Shown here: one piece after another, positions 11,976-25,871 of the stretch
How positions within the stretch are numbered: position 1 is the stretch's first letter
How the letters are laid out: every line of letters starts with the position of its first letter
Assembly: GCA_023105745.1 (NCBI GenBank)
Contig: JALGQZ010000007.1
Location: 50,759,569-50,823,568, forward strand
Source of the DNA: Austropuccinia psidii
Taxonomy: Eukaryota; Basidiomycota; Pucciniomycetes; Pucciniales; Sphaerophragmiaceae
Direction of reading: 5' to 3'
DNA length: 64,000 nt
Translations under genes and position numbers: made by a program
The notes under the pieces: generated by a model
Told to the model about the DNA's origin: nothing
Database searches by the model: none
What the model saw: the letters and a program-made list of their open reading frames with translations, nothing else

Positions 11976-14900
11976 CGTAAGCTTTAGACTGGTATAATTG
12001 GTATGGAATACCACTATGGTATTACCCATGTCATCCTCATGGAGCTAAAGTAGTCACAACAGGAGCCTACAAGGAACATCAAAGAGGAAAAGACCTTGTA
12101 TTCCAATTAAGCAGAAAAAATAGCAATTTTTTCTTATTGAGAGCTTCCCTTGTTTCCAACCAGAATCAAACCCATGACATTCGTAACTGGTTTATTGTCA
12201 CAATTATGTCTTCCAGACCTCAACAAATGGAACTCTTTTCAAATGAGCTATTAAACCACTTAAACGAACATCCTACAGACCCTCTGAGAATAATTGAGAA
12301 GAAACTAAACAATACCCAAAGTCATTTTAATTATTTATTATCTTGTATCACTTGAAACGGAATAAGGATTTCATATATATAGCTAAGGTGCTAAGATAAA
12401 TGGCCTTGGTGAATTTCCAAGATAATTTCAAACCAAAATGACTCAAGCTTCTTGTGAAACACACAATAAGCTGGCTTATCTGGAAGCTATATATGACTCA
12501 GAAGCTGACAAATTTAGTTAAGATAAAGCTTAATGTAGATAAACCTAGCTATCAATTTATTTTTCAAGATATTTGTATCTCATATACTATATATTCTTGG
12601 AATAAAATATTGTCACATTGAGAGAGTTTGAGTGAGCTATTGAAGAAATTTCATCATTTCCTGAACTTTAAGAAGATTTTTCTCAAATATCCTTATGCAA
12701 GAATTTGAAATAGTAAAAGATGAACACCTGCCACCAGGTGTAAAATTTTAATTGGGGTTGGACTTGTGTTGGACTGATATTGTAATTCTGGGAGTAAATT
12801 AATTTTCCATTTGTATGTTTCAGAAGATTGTTATGTCACACATGCAATCCATTCATACAACATTAGAGGTCTTAAACAGGAAATTGGACACTATATCAGA
12901 TCAAAGAATAATTCAGGAAATTAATTTTAATTTAAATTCCAAAAAATCTATCAACACAATATGTTTTGAGAGGTGGAAAAAAACCATGTACAAAATGAGA
13001 ATAATGATGGATATGAAGGAAATAAAAATAATTACTGACTTTTGGATGAATTTTAAGCTATAAATATTCTATTCTAAATATATTTTAAAAATATCAGCCC
13101 CAAAATTTGCATTTTCCTCAGATATTCAGCTTTATAAAAGCTATAGTTTTTTTCAAATTCCTTTATCAATAAGTAAACATTCTTGAAACTAAGAGCCATG
13201 AGATAAACTAAAATTCAATTTATATTACATGTAATTTAACCTTATTTATATGTTAATAATAAGAGCCCAACATTCAGGTGTCTGTAATATGATCCAGATA
13301 TCTCAAGCTCACTAAAATATTCAACCTTGCTAAAGTTCCCTTATTTAATGAGATGTAGATCCACCTCAAAAGTGGTATTTGAATTCTAAAATAGTCAATA
13401 TTTTGAGCTTGTAGCTTAAAATATAAAAAGGGTATGATTTGAAAAGAAATTTTAATAATAATTTCTTCCACTTCAGCCCATATAGCTGTTAGGAATATCC
13501 AATTTTGATATGATATATCTCCTATTATTTAGAATGAATCATTTTCGATTCAAATTTGTATTTTTTTTATAATAGAAGAAGAAATTTGTTTCCATATCTT
13601 TAAAAAGAATATATATAGAATCAAGAGGAAAGGGGAATAAGGAAATTAGTTTCTAAAATTATAGAGTAGATGAGTTGTTTCAAACTCTTCCATTTTGATG
13701 AGCTAGAAATAATTTTTGGAATAAAAAATGTAAATTTAAAATCCTCATTAATTGGGATGAACTATGGCATTGTAAATATTGAGTATATTGTGTAATTCCT
13801 TCTCAATTTTGACAAAAAATATTCCAGATAATTAAAAGAAAGATCTTACATTTTTTCTTTCAGACTAGCCATTATATGAAAATTGCATTAAATAAACAAA
13901 CTAAGCTTTAAAAGGTCGCAAAAACTTCCATGAATTATTTTCAACCTCTAATACTAGGAGAGAAAAATAATTGTGTTTTTAAGTACTTCTATGATATTGG
14001 ATGGTAATCTCATTAAGCTGTGATATTCATAGAAAAACATTTCTTCAAAGATCAAAGCAGTAAAATATGTTTTCATATACCAGAAAACTGATTTTTTTGT
14101 GACAGATATTTAGCCCTTTTTATATAACAGACATTAAATAGGATAATATCTTATATTTTCTCAAGTGAGAAAAGAAAATGAATATAAATAGAAGGTTTGG
14201 TTCTTAATTTTTTTTAAAAGGGACAAAAGGAATGTATTATTTAATTTTTTTCAATCGAGAAAATTCTTCCTTTTATAATAATTGCATATTTTGAATGTAG
14301 ATTTCAAAATGTTTTCTTTGTATTTCTCTATCATTAAAATACATTTTTACTTTTTTTTGGCTATATTTCTGTTTTTATATGTAATATCCTTTATCATGAG
14401 TTTCGCAAAAGTAAGAATTTAGGATCTTTTAATACTTTTTTATTGATATATGCACATGGCCTAGTTCATTTGTTGCATCTTGAAAAAATCTCTCCCTTTG
14501 TAATATGAAATTTAATATTAAATCATGATATATTAAAATAGTCTTGTTTCAAATAATTAGACTATTTTACAGAAAATGCAAATTGTTTTGTAAAAGTTTT
14601 TTTGGAATATTTTTTTTGCATGGAGAAAAAATATATGGTACATAATACCCTCTTCAAATTCTGAGTGAGAATTTGAAAATATAAAGAAAGAGAATCATTC
14701 TTCTCATTCTAAAGACTCTTAATACTCAGTATTACAAGTAATTTTCTTACAACTATTTAATTATTATTCTTAATGAGAAAGCTAGTTCATCGCTACTAAA
14801 GGGTTATTCCATGAAGCTCTGTTTAATTGGGACAGTTGATCAAAATTTAAATACAAATTTCTCCAAATAAATTAGAACTGAATTTTCTACATTTTTGGAA

Positions 14901-17900
14901 ATTAAGCTTCTGGTATTTAAAACATACTCTAAGCCATTTTATTCTCTTTTAAATACTTCAAAATAGGGAGCTATAGGGTAGGAAGGCTTTTTTATTTGAA
15001 ATTTAGTTGATTATTGAAGCTCAAAAAAGAACAATGGATTAAATATGAGAGCTATATTTTTATAATAATTATTTTCAAATAGCTTGTAAATAATGGATAT
15101 GAAGCTTTTACAAGGGTATTAATTGTATTCCTTTCTCAAAATATTTTTATATAATAAATAGGATTAGAGATGTTTCAGTATGAGTAATTTCAGAATAGTT
15201 AGCAATTTTTGCCTGATATATGGCCCAATTATTTGAAGTATATACTACTTTAGATTAAACTAACTAATATAATAATCAATCTTAGAATAAATAAGTTTCA
15301 TTTCATACTCTTGATCATTGCTCAGATTTTTATTTAAAAATTAGTGTATCCAAGAAGAAAGAAAAATGAATTGAAAAATTAGAAAATTCATTTTCAAAGT
15401 TCTTAATAATATTGATACTTCATGTACTAACTCTTCTCTCTATATTAAATGAGCTGTGAAAAAATAAACTTGATTCCCCTTGAAGGTATGTATATCTTAT
15501 CATAATTCTATGGAAAACTTGGCCTTCTTTTCCTATTTGCGTGTAAGTGGTGGAATGTAAGGATCCATATTATTCTAAACTTCCTTTTTAGATGAGATCC
15601 TCAATAGAATCATTGTATTCCAGATTCTGTTACCAATTATGAATCACTTGAAATTATTACCCATCCATTTGAATCAATTTTTTCAAAGAATTCAGCATTT
15701 CTGAAAAATTGAGAAATTTCAAATTCTCAACGACATTATATCCAATTTCATATTTTGAAAAGAATTTGGAACACTTATTTTTTAATTTGGAATAATTTTA
15801 ATTAACTTGGTATATCATACTCAAAAAATATCAAAATGTTGAATATTTCCTATTACAGTTAGTGTCACAGTGAGTTTTACATCCTTTTGATTATTAAAAT
15901 CTATTATTCATTCGAAAAATTATATACCAATAGACTTGGTAGAGAACTAACTGATTAACTTATATAATGATTTGTCATTATTATACTGCTTTATTTTGAA
16001 GTTTGAATTAAGTAATGAAAATATTCATTTGGAAATGAATTGCCTCTTTTTGAACACTTCACAAGAAAAATTACTAATTTGATAAATTATTTCAATGAGG
16101 GAATGTCGATTACCAAAGATATTATTGGATGTTGTGGATTCTATGTGAAATTGGTTTCTCACATGCTGTTTATATCTGTAGCACATCAAAATGGATTATG
16201 ATACTCCATTAGTTCAATCTAATTACTTGAAAAAAAGGGTAATATGAAGGTTCTGAAAGCTTTTTCAAGGCTTTTTTATAATTTGAAATTCCTTTCTTCA
16301 TTGAATAACACAAATCAAATCTTTTGTTTTTTGAAAAGAAGAACAGTTTGAAAATAATTTCAAGGATGAACTAATATTTACAAATTAAGAAGGAGAAGAT
16401 AAAAATCTCCCTGGTTAATCAAAGTATCTTGTCAATTTCAGATATAGAAGTTTAGTCAAATATTACAATATATCCGTATGCTTCAGTAAGAAAAACCCAA
16501 ATCTTGTTTGTCCTCAATAAGAAGATATGTAAGCATAGTATATGAGTGAGAAACTATTCCAAACAAATAAAATTTTTTATTTTAAAATCAAAGCCCAAGA
16601 ATGAAATTAGTTTTTTCACATTTTGTTTTAATCAATAAAGTTTAATGACCACTTGAAGAAAAGAATTAACTAATTAATATTTTGTGCTTTTATATTTCAA
16701 AAACGTATCAAATAGCTCTTACATACTGATCATTTTGAAACTTCTCACAACATTCAATCAATTTTATATTAATTTTTCTGTCCCCTTTTTGAATTAATCT
16801 TAAATTTAAAACAATATTTCAAGAATTTATATTCACAATTATGAAAATTTGCGCCTTTTCATACTAGTCCCTTTTTGAAAAATGGATATTCAAATACTGA
16901 ACTAAATATAAAGTGTGAATACTTTTCAAATCACTGTTATTTTATTTTTACACAAAGGCTATGGTGCTGGTATTAATCATTAAAATTGGAATTCAACATG
17001 AGCAAAATGGCTGACAGAGGGTTTTGCATTTGGAAATTAGCTTAGAAAAATCCTAGACTGAGTGTGGAACCTTGCTTTTAATTAAGTTAGACTCAGGACT
17101 TCACTGTTTGTTGTTATTCCAAGTTATTCTAAGCCACTGGTGTATTGCATAATTCTCAAGATTTTCTTTTCTTTTTTGAATGAATATAGTAGAGATATAG
17201 AATATTAAATGAAAGTCTTTTCCTTTTATATTTTAATAATCAAAAGAATATTCTTCATGATAGAAAACAGAATTACTAAATCTATTTTCAATTTTGACAA
17301 TGATATCCTTTTGATGGCCAAAATAAGTCAAATCCACTCTTATGAATTAATAAAGCCTCTATCTTTCTTGATTTTTGACTTATTATTACTTCATGAAAAT
17401 ACTATTTCTTATTTCTTTCAAAACCAATGGCTTCCAAACATAAAAGTTAGCTTTTTTCCACTAATCCTCTTCTGAATAAACTGGATTGTGGATATTTTTG
17501 CATTTTAAATAGTTAAATGCCTGTAACTTCAGAAGCAACAAACAAAGGCTTTCAAATTAATTTCAATAAAATGATTTCCAAGAGACATAATATTTTTATT
17601 ATTAATCAATTAGGATTTCTGGAATTTATTTATTATTTTGATTTTTTTCATTTTCTGGTCACTTTTGCTCATCATTGAGTTTTATCAATCTTTATTGTTA
17701 AGGGTAAAGTGTCTCTTTTTTTTCAAGAAAAAATTAATTTCTCTTTTCATTTTTAGGATATGATTACTTAGATTGAAATAGAAGTACTAGGTGATAAAAA
17801 AATAGTAGAAGATAACAATTATCAGCAGAAATTTAACAGAGAGACTCCCTAAGGGTCAATATTTATTTCTCATAACTTATGAGAAAAGAGTAGAAAACAA

Positions 17901-18183
17901 AAATTAGAAGCAGAAATTTAACAGAGAAACTCCTCTAAGGTGGATGAAATTTTTTATGTAAGATGAGGTTTAAATAGTAATTACAGTAATTTGTGTTTTT
18001 TGTATGACCAGAAATTTAAAGTTTATGCTTATATGTTAACACTGGGATGTATATAGTACAGCCATTTCCACTTGAGGGGATAAAAAACTGAAAATGAAAT
18101 GAAATTAGAGGCCCTGTATTGACAGCTACTGTAAAATTGTCAACAATCGTAGAAAACATTACAGTCGTGGCTATTACAGATCC
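11976..18183. other. AT-rich DNA without a recognisable gene
   Basis: Open frames at 12137-12355 (72 codons) and 12815-13063 (82 codons) have lysine- and asparagine-rich compositions with no domain I recognise, and nothing around them supports a gene. A perfect 7-bp hairpin (acacctg-ccac-caggtgt) lies near 12725-12742. The rest is A/T runs and decayed repeat-like DNA. Confidence 0.5.
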
Positions 18184-20036
18184 TGCGAGCCTTGAGGTAT
18201 ATTTTACATACCAAATAGGCCACAATTATCTTAAAAATAAATTTTGAATTATGCATAACTCATAAGTCATGAATATATCCAAAATTCATCATTTTTGATT
18301 TCAGAAAAGATGAATAGCTTTTTATTGAGTAAGTAAATCCATAGATTTAAGGCCAGATTTGGACTCTACACAAAAATTCACCTAGGGTAGCTCCATAGAG
18401 TGAATAAGCTCAAATTAGCTCTTTGAGGTGTTAATATGGAAAATATTTCAATACCACATAAAAGATCCGTGAAAATTTTTGTTTTTCTTAAATTCACGCC
18501 AAAATAATGGGAATGTTAGAAATTCCATGTTACATATACACTAAGAATAGTGTTATGCATGTTTTGAGCACTTAATATCATGGTATTCTTACATGGACTT
18601 TTGGTACACCCATAGTGGATATCTCACTTGAAACTTGACTTTCTATTTTGATGTGAAAAATAAGCGATGGGGACAAAAGATATCAAAGAGAGCCAGGGTA
18701 CCCAACTTCTGAGGCCTCAGAGGCATGGACAGCTCCAAAGCTTGGATCCATGGCTGATCTTGGCCCAATTGGTAAACTAAAACCTTTTGGGAACTTGGTT
18801 ACCATGTTACAACTACAGTAAATCTTAAGAAAATAGCAAATAACCTGCTATTTTGACATGCCAAGGAGGTAAAGAGCTACTTAGACTCCTGTAACCATGT
18901 CAATTCTTCATGATTTTCCATGGATAAACCCCAAAAGAGTAATTATATATTTACAATTTTACGTAGAAAGGAGGTAAAAACTTCAAAAATTCATTAAAAA
19001 TACAATTATTAATTAATCTTTCTGAAACTTTCAGGACTAATGGCAAACTGTATTATCTATGGTACAACCAAAAAGAATTATGGATTTACTAGTCAAATTC
19101 AAAGTTCTACTGACAGTCCATTTTTGACTATTCTACGTGAAACACTGAATCTTCAAAAATTCACAGTAATTACAACCTGTGATGAAATTGCCAATAATAT
19201 TGATAACTTTGAAAAATAAATTATTATTTTGGAATAAAAAAAGATTTACAGATGTTACTCCTTTTATTCTTAACCATATTGGGGTTGGTAGTCACATAAA
19301 AGCATTAATTAAGTAATTATGATAATCTTACGTGACAACAGATGATGCAATCAATAATCCAAAAGGGTTTATTGATTTCTTACTCACTGGTTTTTCAGTT
19401 TGCTCCATGGCACGCCTTTGTGAGCTATTGTTGACTTAAAAGAGGCCTCCTCTTGCTGTTGTTTTCCATCATCATCTTATTATTCATTTTTAAACCATTA
19501 TTACCAACAAGTAAGTATTAGTAAAGCTATTCTCAAGTGTTTTAAATCTTTCAGAATCAATAAGAAAGACGTGAAATCATAGAATCCAACTATATATTGT
19601 TGTAATACTGTTATAAATACATTTTGATCCCTTAAATCCACAATTCTACATCAAATCTCTCTATCTTATCTTTCAATAAGCTCTTTGGAATATTGGTGAG
19701 TGATTTATCCTTAATTATTAAAGTTTTTCTCTAAAGAATTAGTTTTCTTCAAGAATTGTATTTATAATTATTCTCGCAAAAGATAATTATATATTAAAAT
19801 AATTTTATTATTTTAATAAAAGAAGTTTTATTATTAAAATCTTCTTGTAATTGATTCTTGTAGACAATTACTGTTCACTGTTAAAATCACTAGTAGTGTT
19901 CAACATGTGAAAGAAATAATTCTTGAATTATTTAATTGTGGTTATAATAATATTTTATTATTATATTACATAAGAACAGACATGGTACTGTTGATTAATA
20001 GTAATATAATCATCATTTTCATAGTCAAATCTTACA
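18184..20036 (+). mobile_element. Solo LTR of the RE-1 family with perfect 5-bp target duplication
   Basis: The copy runs from TGCGAGCCTTGAGGTA to CATAGTCAAATCTTACA, matching the 1,918-bp RE-1 LTRs along its length (1,853 bp here) in the opposite orientation. It is flanked by GATCC on both sides (18179-18183 and 20037-20041), a perfect target duplication. No PBS, polypurine tract or gag-pol lies beside it, so the internal region was removed by LTR-LTR recombination. It is much less diverged than the copy at 5262. Confidence 0.93.
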
Positions 20037-22050
20037 GATCCTGTACTGTAACACATTTGACATTTGTGAATGAGTTTACAGTAGAGGGCCTTGAAAGGCT
20101 GCCTACTGTAATTTTAATTGACAAAAGAAACATAAAATCTAGTTAAATCCAATGAATCACATGAAAAAGAAACATAGGGCAACTTAAAAAAAAGACAAAA
20201 AAACAAAAATTCATAAAATACTCAAAATGAAATATCACCATAGAAATTAATAACAAAACTCAAAAAGTGAAGTAAAAAGAATAAAAGAAATTTTTTTTGA
20301 ATAGCATAAAGAAAGCTTTTGCTATTTATTTTCTTTAACAAAAATAAAAAAATATTTATTTTTATAATAAAATGAAGTGCAGAACATGCTTCATGTGTTC
20401 TTCCATCCCTTATTTTCTTGAGTGATCTCCATCACTTTATTCAAAATATTTTTCAAAAAATGATTTTTGAGATTTCTTGCAGTTTTTGTGTTTCTATTTG
20501 CACATCCAGCTTTCAAATTAAAGTATATTTATGTTACTACAAAATGTGAGAAATAACAGTGGGATTATATAAGCTCTATATCATTCTGATGAAACAAGTT
20601 GAAGATCAGAATGTTTGGCTTTATTTCAAGAAATGAAAACCAGTTAACTAAAGATCTAAGCACTATCTTCCAATATAGAATAGTATTCTATCAAAAAAGT
20701 CTCAAAAAGCTTTTATTTGCCTGTAATATTGCTCAAATATTTGCAATATTACAATTAATAATATTTCTTTGATTTTTGTAATATTCAAGAGAATTTTCTG
20801 TAATTTTGAAAAATATGTTGTTTCAAAATTATGTCATATTTCCATGGATAAAAGAATATTATTAATGATTTGCTTTGATGATTGATCCATCTTTTTTAAA
20901 ATAAATGTGTCTGTGGTCATAAAGGACTTTGACAAAAAACTGTTCAGAAAATTCCATGAAAATTATTGTCGACTCATTTAATCCCTTGAGGAACCTTTGA
21001 TAGTGAAAATTCAATGCTTTCAACATGATTTGGACCATATTTCAATTTTAATTGGACATGGCTCTGACATGATATTTGTTCCAGTTAAGCCATAGTTCCC
21101 AAAACATTCCAGCATTTTTTTGTGGCTTCCCTCTTCAAAATTTGACCCTAATAAATAATTCAAGTCTTAAATTAAATATAAACACAAAAAAACAAAAAAT
21201 ATTTTCATATCATCTTTTGAAAACACTTGAAGAAACTGAATATATAACATGTTAAACTAAGCTTCATAAACAGATGATAACTAATTATTTATCATTATTT
21301 TAGGATTTATAGATTTATAAAACTGATTTTACTTTCTAAAGCTTCTCAAAAGCTTTAGAAATGAAACATGAGACAGAAATTTCTTTAAAGAACTTATTTA
21401 TACCAGTTATCTTGCTTTCTTATCATATTCCTATTATTTGAAAGCAATTGAATGAATTATTTTATTTACTTTAAGATACTCAGTTCCTAGTTCTTCTCAA
21501 TAGACATTGAGTTTGTAATTGAGCTTTAATAAACGTCTTAAAAAGAGTCTATAATGGTTTTCCATATACCCTTGAGGAAATTTTAATGTAGAGAAATTGG
21601 GAGATTATATTCTAAATATATTCTATAATTTGATTTTCTGACTGTGCATCAATGATGGTGCCTAAAAGATATTTTGAGATAATTAATGTTATCAGCCCAT
21701 CAAGTTCAGGTACAATCTTTAATTTCTCAATGCATGGAGAGCTTTCAATATATCCTAATAATCAAAATTTCATCAAAGACTAAGAAAGCTAAAGGTAAAA
21801 TGTAAAGCTCCTATAAAATACAAAAAGAATTGTAAAATAAAGGAACCTCATAGAAATATATCTTGATAACACTTTCCAAAATAATCAGATAATTTTTGAA
21901 AATGAGGGCTAGCCACATTGATAGATGAATATTATTTTTTCCAGAGATTTCGCACAAATCCTTGCATTGTTTTAGCTTCATTTTGTATTCTGATACATCT
22001 CCTAACCTTCTTTACTTAAAATAAGAACTTTAACAATCTTGTTTCTCCAG
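20037..22050. other. AT-rich DNA, nothing recognised
   Basis: This lies between a solo LTR and the 5' LTR of RE-4. There are no supported open frames, no RNA genes and no clear repeat termini. Confidence 0.5.
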
Positions 22051-22800
22051 TGTAGCAACCACTAATCAGGGGTAAGGGCATTCATACTTACACCCACTCA
22101 AACACCTCAAACCAGCAAATACACTGTGTGTATCAGCATTCCATTTCAGAAAATCTTCTTTTCTGAAACATGCATACAGTCCGGTTCATCAATACAGCTT
22201 GGAATTACCCCATACAGTCTGGATAAGCCATTATCAAACTGTATGATCACTTGATACCACCACTCCTCTTGTAAAGATCCTGTACAGCCGTACAGGACCT
22301 GTATTGGCCAGAATTAATTCAAACATCAAATCTTCTCATGAAAATTCTCTTTCTGGATCAGGGCTGGTGACTCTCACATATACCAGCCCCCCCTTCTCTC
22401 CCCTGGGGACTTTTCCCCAGTTAATTAATTGAGTATATTTATTATTTTATAATTATTCTTACCCTTATTTTGGGAATTATAACTATTTGATTTTAAGTTA
22501 GTCTTTGCCTCTTTTTTCTTTCTTTGCCTGTACAGTATGAGCTGGGTGGCCATATCCTTATTAACCCCTCTCTTTCCATTCTGACAGGTTGAAACAGTGG
22601 ACTTGGACTTGTTTGTGGTTGGCTCTTTTATTTTTACTCTTATTTATTGTTGCTGATTTTCTTATATTCTTTTATTTTAGTAATTCATCTCTTAACACTC
22701 TTCTGTGTATTTCTCTCTTACCATATACTTGAGCCCTCCATAAGCGAGTCCCAGTTTACTCAGTGCCAGGCCCTCTTCACTTAGAAGAGCCCCTATGACA
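22051..22800 (+). mobile_element. 5' LTR of RE-4 (Ty3/Gypsy remnant)
   Basis: The proposed LTR starts TGTAGCAACC and ends AGAGCCCCTATGACA. From about 22376 onward it aligns with the RE-3 LTR in inverted orientation (24449 to about 24890), sharing tttttccccagttaattaa, ctttgcctgt, gacaggttgaaacagtg and gagtgccaggcc blocks. The upstream third does not align, so the two families share R-U5 but have different U3 regions. A short hairpin (cctgtac-agcc-gtacagg) sits near 22267-22284. The left boundary rests on the TGT start alone. Confidence 0.7.
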
Positions 22801-23436
22801 TTAAATTAATTAAGTCATATTTGATTCTTTCTTTTCATTCATTTTATATTCCTTTCTCTCATTCATCAATTATGACCTTTTCATGATCTTATGATTCTTA
22901 ATGATAATGATTTTTTATAATCAATTTTCATCTCATTCATTATATTATTATGAAAATTGATTCTTTCATTTCTTGATCATTTCTGACCATTTCATTTCAT
23001 TCTCAATTCTATTTCCATAAAATCTCTCTTTTTTTTTTGTTTATTCAGCTCTTATCAGGAGTTATTGATTGGGATTCATTTGGGTTATTGATTCAGCAAT
23101 TCAGGATTTTATTTGGATTGGACTGATTGACTTTTGAATTCTTCAATATTACCAATTTATCCTCAAGAATTGATTATTGATTATTGATTTATTTTTGATT
23201 CCTGAAGATATTGATTTCACTGATTGATTCCTCAAGACCTTGAATTGAAATTGAAGACATTGATTGATTGATTATTGAATTCTTCAAGATTATTGAGATC
23301 TGATTGACGGCTGATATTGACTGAATTGATTGATTGAATTTGATTTCACCTCAAGACTTTATTGATTATTGATTTGGACAAGCTTTGATTTCTTATTTTC
23401 AAGTATCCTCAACTTCTCATTTTTAATTTTCCAATA
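22801..23436 (+). other. RE-4 leader, low-complexity TTGATT-rich
   Basis: The stretch between the RE-4 LTR and its gag start is dominated by irregular gattgattattgaattcttcaag phrases from about 23080 to 23400. No open frame is supported. The base after the LTR reads ttaaattaattaag, which is not an obvious tRNA-complementary primer site. Confidence 0.6.
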
Positions 23437-24178
23437 ATGCCAATTCGGAATAGGCCCACAGCCAAAAATACTAGATCTCGAAGAAATCCAGCTGTTCTCA
23501 CTCCTACAGCAAGGGTTCGTCTTGACGACACACCATAAGTTCACTGAGTGCAAATTTGGACAGAAGACCACCAATGGAAGGCGAAGCACCCTCCAGAAGA
23601 GGGGGAATGAGATAAAGAAGATCAAGATCTTTCTCTTGCCTTTTGGGTGGCTATCCTGGCATGTCTGAAGGTGCAAGAGCAAGACTTGGACAAGTTGAAG
23701 ATGAAGAGGGGGAAGAGTCTGTGGAAGAGGAAGATTCTGGAGAAGCTGAAGTGGATGATGCTTTGGAAAATGCTCCAGAGTACCCCAGGATTCTAATCTA
23801 GCCCCTAATAATCAATCTCTTGTCTCTCAATATGATCCAAGTCTCCTCAAGATCATGGAGCAAATGGCTACTATTAGGGGACAGCTTTCTCAAGCAACAG
23901 CCCACTGGGACAATTCCAAAGCCCCTGCATTCAAGAATCCATAAATGAAGGCACCTGATTATTTTGATGGCACTCAAGCCCACAAATTGAGAAGATTTAT
24001 CCAATCCTGTCAATTGATTTTCCATAATGATCAAGCAGATTTCTTCTCTGACAGGAAGAAAGTTCTGTACTCAACTTCTTTTCTCACTGGTAGGGCTGGA
24101 GAATGGATTGAACCCTACCTCTCCAATATTTCCAATGAAGATCCTTCCTACCTCCTCAATAATTGGCAATTACTTGAA
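23437..24178 (+). pseudogene. RE-4 gag fragment, truncated and frameshifted
   Basis: The start MPIRNRPTAKNTRSRRN parallels the RE-3 gag start MPIKHSPPARQTRSQAR. A stop follows about 34 codons in, with further frame damage. The conserved gag core is readable from 23945 (KAPDYFDGTQAHKLRRFIQ, then CQLIFHNDQADFFSDRKKV and RAGEWIEPYLSNISN) and matches RE-3 gag closely. The copy is cut off at about 24178, where sequence of an RE-1-family LTR begins. Nothing of pol is present on this strand. Gag here would be the capsid precursor of a Ty3/Gypsy element; the copy cannot make it. Confidence 0.88.
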
Positions 24179-24448
24179 AACATGAAAACAGATGATGCTA
24201 TCATGAATCAAAAAAGGATTACTGTTTTCTCACTCACTGGGTTTTGAGTTTTCTCCATGGCACACCTCTGTGAGCTTTATTAGACTTAAAAGAGGCCTCC
24301 TCTTTCTTTTTTTTCCAAATCATAACATTATTCAATTATACCATTATTACCAAGAAGTAAGTATTATTTAATCTCTTCTTAAGTGTTTTATTATTTCAGA
24401 ATCAATCAGAAAGACGTAAAATAATAGAAATAAAATACATATTGTTGT
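24179..24448 (+). mobile_element. Fragment of an RE-1-family LTR, host site of RE-3
   Basis: From about 24180 the sequence matches the solo LTR at roughly 19336-19602 (acagatgatgc, ttttctcactcactgg, ctccatggcac, gacttaaaagaggcctcc) in the same orientation. It stops at atattgttgt, where RE-3 begins. Its left part is missing at the junction with RE-4 gag and its right part was displaced by RE-3 and not recovered. Confidence 0.85.
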
Positions 24449-25858
24449 TGTCACAGGGGCTCTTGGACAGAAAAACAAGAGTGGCCTGGCACTCAGCAAT
24501 CAGGGAACTGACTTTGAGGACTCCAAAAGAATAAATAAATAAAAATAAAAGAAAAAATTTCTCTAAGAAATATGCAGGTACAAGATGAGATAGAATAAGA
24601 GGAAAGAGAAGCCAAATGGCCAAAGAGTCAACCAAGTAAGTCTATAATCACTGTTTCAACCTGCCAAAATGAACAATGGAATTAGTAAGGATATGACCAC
24701 CAAATATCCATTGACAGGCAAAGAAGGAAAAAGAGAAAAGGTGCTAAATGACTGACTTGATAATATCAGTATTCACTTAACAAAAATGGCAAGATAAATA
24801 AAGATAAAATAAAATCAAAATATATTAATTAACTGGGGAAAAACCCCCAAGGGTGGAAAGGGAAGCCGGTATATGTGAAAAGCTGGGAGCTTGAGTTCTT
24901 CAGGCAGAAACCTGATCTGTATTCATCATTGAGGCTGCATTTATTGTTTTGAGAATTGACACAGCTGGCTAATATTGAAATTGAAATGGGTTGAATGAAT
25001 TTCCCATACTTCAAAATGAAATACAGTTCTTGATGGATCCAGACTGTATTGAAATGAAGGTGGTTGCCAAGATGGATTGAGTGGATCTTTGACACTTGAA
25101 AAATGAATGAATGAACTGCCTCTTGAATCCCTTGAGAATGGTTGAACAGTATTGCCTTGGAGGAATACTGTGAATGAAATTATCCAATGACGTCTTGATG
25201 GCGTGATTGGTCTTTGATGCTGAAACACTTGCTCTTGAGCCTTGATGAGTCCTCTGAATGATTGGGTGGCTTGATGATGTGATGATATGTTGTAATATTG
25301 AAATGACCATTTGATATTGCCACCATTGAATTACTGTTGAAAAATGATGCATAATGATATATAACATCATTTATGGCATATTGGTTCATTGGAGAGAAGA
25401 TTATGTCCAAAGGCCTTGAGATGGAAAGACAGAGGGGAAAAGAGGGATGTGATGGCTCCAGAGCTTGGAAAGGTTTTTCTGGGTCCTTTGGGGATTTTGG
25501 CCACCTTTTAGTTCTGAGCCAAAAACTAGCCCAAAGGGCGGGAAAGTGTCTTTTGGACACTTTGCATCAAAGTGCGCATTATGAGCCCAAATGGCCAAAA
25601 AGACCATTTGGGCCAGTTCCCCTGGTTTTGAGGGAAATGACCAGAAATACCCAATGGGGCATAACTTGCCGCTATGGCTTCTGGATTGAGGTGAAGGGCC
25701 ATGAAGGCCCCAAAAGACAAATGGCCATAAATGGTCCATAAGATGGTGACGTGGCCATATTGGCCACTGGTGATGGATATGGCCAATTGGCCATAAAAGG
25801 GCTGTGGCTTAATATGCCATAAGGAGATCCAAGGAGGTGAATTGCCAAGGATGTGACA
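24449..25858 (-). repeat. 3' LTR of RE-3 (1,410 bp)
   Basis: On the minus strand it starts TGTCACATCCTTGGCAATTC (at 25858) and ends CAAGAGCCCCTGTGACA (at 24449). The TGTCACA/TGTGACA termini form the inverted repeat typical of LTRs. Long open frames on both strands at 25180-25900 lie wholly inside this LTR, have no recognisable domain and are not genes. Its R-U5 half matches the RE-4 LTR. Confidence 0.87.
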
Positions 25859-25871
25859 GTACCCCCCACCT
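25859..25871 (-). other. RE-3 polypurine tract
   Basis: Sense sequence AAGGTGGGGGGTAC lies immediately upstream of the 3' LTR, the position where plus-strand synthesis of an LTR retrotransposon is primed. Confidence 0.7.

Noticed and set aside
12115..12360. Possible tRNA-derived SINE (minus strand word GGTTTGATTCT resembling a B box) and a 72-codon frame
   Set aside because: The arms next to the B-box-like word do not pair as a T stem, no A box was found at the right distance, and the frame has no domain.
1..22050. Repeat-induced point mutation as cause of the AT-rich left part
   Set aside because: AT richness alone is not proof, young copies show no C-to-T bias, and RIP is not well established in rusts. 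A dinucleotide index would be needed.
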